Assembly (NCBI RefSeq): GCF_016545825.1
Contig: NC_052619.1
Location: forward strand, 3,735,501 to 3,799,500
Length of the DNA: 64,000 nt
Reading direction: 5' to 3'
Origin: Eucalyptus grandis
Taxonomy: Eukaryota > Streptophyta > Magnoliopsida > Myrtales > Myrtaceae
This document shows positions 61,661 to 64,000 of the stretch, piece after piece; positions within the stretch are counted from its first letter, which is position 1; each line of letters begins with the position of its first letter. The notes under the pieces were generated by a model. That model saw only the letters and a program-made list of their open reading frames with translations. It did not search any database and was not told the origin of the DNA. Made by a program: the position numbers and the translations under genes.

Positions 61661-64000
61661 GAAAAATCAGGTGGCGGATAATTTTTTCTCACCAAACAGT
61701 TTTTTTGATACTTACAATTCTTTCATAAATCCATCAGCACGGTGAAAAGTATCCGTCACCTAATTTCTCGATATTGGGTAGCCTTGGTTGCATTGCCCCA
61801 TGTGAATGTTTTATTTTTTCTGAAAGACATTATGAACTATCCATTTGCTTTTATGGATTTCGAGGGCAACATACACATGGGGCAAAATGTTTCCAATGGG
61901 CCGGTGGACTCGAAGTACAAGCCCACGAATGAGCGACATCATTCATCAATCTTCCCACAGTAATGCTTGACTTGTCGCGTTTGCATCGAAACTTTGAATT
62001 TGGAATTGGATTGATGTAAACATTCTAGGTCTAGACTCATCGTACTCAAATGATAATCGACTCTAAGGTGAGCCGAGTTATGCAAAATTCAATTGCGACT
62101 GTTGTAAATTGAAGCTGGCTTGCTTTCAATTATCAGAATTTGAAATTTTTTAGCCGAATGCATTGAACTTCATATTGACTTGACCTTGCAGTTTCATGCA
62201 CTTGGGATGCGTTTCTCTTCCATCTTTGTCGAAACTATTGAGGAATTCTATTAAAATAGATCCTGATGATTTGCTAGTCCTTACAATTCAAAGCAGAAAG
62301 AGGCGAGGCCCCACTAAGCCCATCAAATATTTATTTAAAGAGGCTGCTACTACTAATTGCTCTAAATCCTGTCATATATTCACGGCTGTATTGATTAGAA
62401 TGAGACAAAGCCGGCTAACTAAAATGGAGTTTAAAAGGGAATCTTGCTCGCTCCGTCGTCCGGTGTGATTTGAACCGGAAATATTTGGTCCAGATATTTT
62501 ATACGGCGAAAAAGAAAGTGTGTCATCCTTCATTGAATTCTTTAAAATCCTTTTCATGCCTTTTCAAAGGCGAAAGGAAAATAAAACCAAGTCTGCTTTT
62601 TCAGGGTTTGCGGTCTAACATTGCAATGTATCTAGCCTGGTCAACTCGTCATCCTCAGAAAACTTTTGAAAACTCTTGAAATGCTCGCATGCCTTCCAAA
62701 AAATACATTCGGTCCTTCCCGGAAGCTCCATCCATCAAACCTCAGCCTAAAAAAGCGACGTTGCAAAGACAATTTCGTCGCTTGGCCTTTATGAACTTTT
62801 GATTAGATGGGTTGGGAATTGGCATTTGTACTTGACTATTATATGTCTCCTTTTGATTTTCGATGGTTTTGGTCCATTTCTCTTTTGGAGGGTTTCAAAG
62901 TTAGGGAGCATGCAAATGCCGCCACTTTGTCATCAGTGATGAAATTGATGCTCCCCCTTTGTCATCAGTGATGAGATTGATTTCACTTTGATGAGAGAGG
63001 GAGACAGAGAGGGGGACCAATAGAGCAAATTTGCATTTTGCTTTCCCAACATGGTGTCCACAAGTTACTATTAGTCAATATACTTAACAAAAGAATACCC
63101 TTGCCAAACTCTAGAACGAGCCAGTAATGGGGGACGTTGGAGGGGGTATATCTTTGAGTATTCTAAGTAGACTCATTGAACCCTATTTTGCAGAAGGTGC
63201 TGATGATTCCATGCGCCTTGGACTCCATTTTTGTCCTCTAATGACATCGCAATTGGGCGAGTCTACTTTGCGCTAATAGTTTTTCGCAAAGGCACGAGAT
63301 AAAGCTAAGTAAGTGCCCACAAGCGTGCACATAGCCACGACCTCGTAAGCAAATGTCGGCTTTTGCTAGTCTTTCCACCGGTAGAAAGAAAGTGGGTCGA
63401 TACTATTATTCCTCGAAAAGGATTCACAACTTTTTTCAATTCTCGGCCAGAAAAAAAAAAAGTAGGGAGGAGTTCATACTTGTAAAAATGACCAACCGAG
63501 CTTTCTTAGTCATCGAGAAACTATGTTCATTCAACATCGTCAGCCAGATTCATTCCCTCGTATTTAGCTAAGTACATTTGAGGTTCCGGGAGATGCATGA
63601 ACGTTCTTCCATGAAAACAACACCGCGGTCATTCTTTAGGAAACACTGTTTGAACATGAGGCACGAAGCCCAGGAGGGACCTTCGCCTTTTCGGTTGGGT
63701 CACAAGTTGCACTCTTATCCTTGCAATCACATAATACATAATATTTTTAGGTTCTCCATGGTTCATTTATTTTTTTAATTCTGAGATGAATATTATCTTT
63801 TTTGTCTAACATGATGGAATAGGAAACTAAGTAGGCGAATCCGGTCCCCTCGGGGGAACAAACAGGAGGAGGGTTAATTGACACTCATCGCTCGATAGTG
63901 ACGAAATATTATATGTATAGGCTATGAACCATGTGGATTAAGATCATTTGAACCATTAATAGTATGGGTTTCACCATCGTCCTACATGTTCGGCTGTCCT
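61661..64000. other. Intergenic sequence to the window end
   Basis: No supportable gene, RNA or clear transposon. The most coding-like frames (61742-61963, 62196-62468, 63353-63571, all plus) are below 95 codons with no recognised motif, and none is joined to another by convincing splice signals. A short duplicated phrase CTTTGTCATCAGTGATGA occurs at about 62924 and 62958. Confidence 0.5.

Noticed and set aside
62455..62490. tRNA-like T-arm (GGTTCAAATC on the minus strand)
   Set aside because: The flanking bases do not pair as a T-stem, and no A-box or acceptor stem was found at the right distance.
1..64000. CRISPR array, operon or bacterial-type systems
   Set aside because: The window is plant nuclear DNA with spliced genes; the regular repeats found are tandem duplications, minisatellites or coding repeats, none with the repeat-spacer pattern.

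Overview
The window is nuclear DNA from a flowering plant, most likely a woody dicot; no closer placement is claimed. The evidence is five split genes with GT-AG introns and strongly plant-type products (epsin-type clathrin adaptor, PAM16, Got1-like protein, an extensin with a Pollen Ole e 1 domain, a plant PEP-mutase/isocitrate-lyase family enzyme), AT-rich spacers, and many short non-autonomous transposons and decayed LINE pieces.

Layout. 1-4822 (+): last six exons of a carboxyvinyl-carboxyphosphonate phosphorylmutase / petal-death-protein-like enzyme whose 5' exons are not seen in the window. 5.4-6.2 kb: short spacer with a 75-bp tandem repeat and a decayed LINE endonuclease. 6577-12729 (-): complete 13-coding-exon EPSIN2/3-like gene (900 codons), with a 5'UTR intron and leader up to about 13.86 kb. 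13.9-17.8 kb: AT-rich spacer with dispersed and tandem repeats. 17826-19842 (-): complete PAM16-like gene (116 aa) whose first coding exon holds only the ATG. 20-23.6 kb: retroelement debris, including an RNase H domain decayed only by stop codons. 23753-27845 (-): two-exon extensin with proline-rich arms on both sides of an Ole e 1 domain; one base appears to be missing from a G run in exon 1. 28-49.7 kb: about 22 kb without a gene I can support, rich in small transposons. 49859-52267 (+): complete Got1-like gene (136 aa). 53-64 kb: no supported gene; a collinear tandem duplication of about 3 kb carries a cleanly delimited Mutator-like element (9-bp target duplication), followed by a large fold-back repeat.

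The genes do not form a pathway. Epsin and Got1 both serve membrane traffic, the extensin is secreted wall protein and PAM16 is a mitochondrial import factor; their closeness looks accidental. The most noteworthy non-genic signal is a set of five otherwise AT-rich inverted-repeat transposons that each carry a short GC-rich centre, two or three of which appear to share sequence words although the element ends differ.

All exon borders were set by eye from splice signals, reading-frame continuity and remembered family sequence; none was tested by alignment or RNA data.
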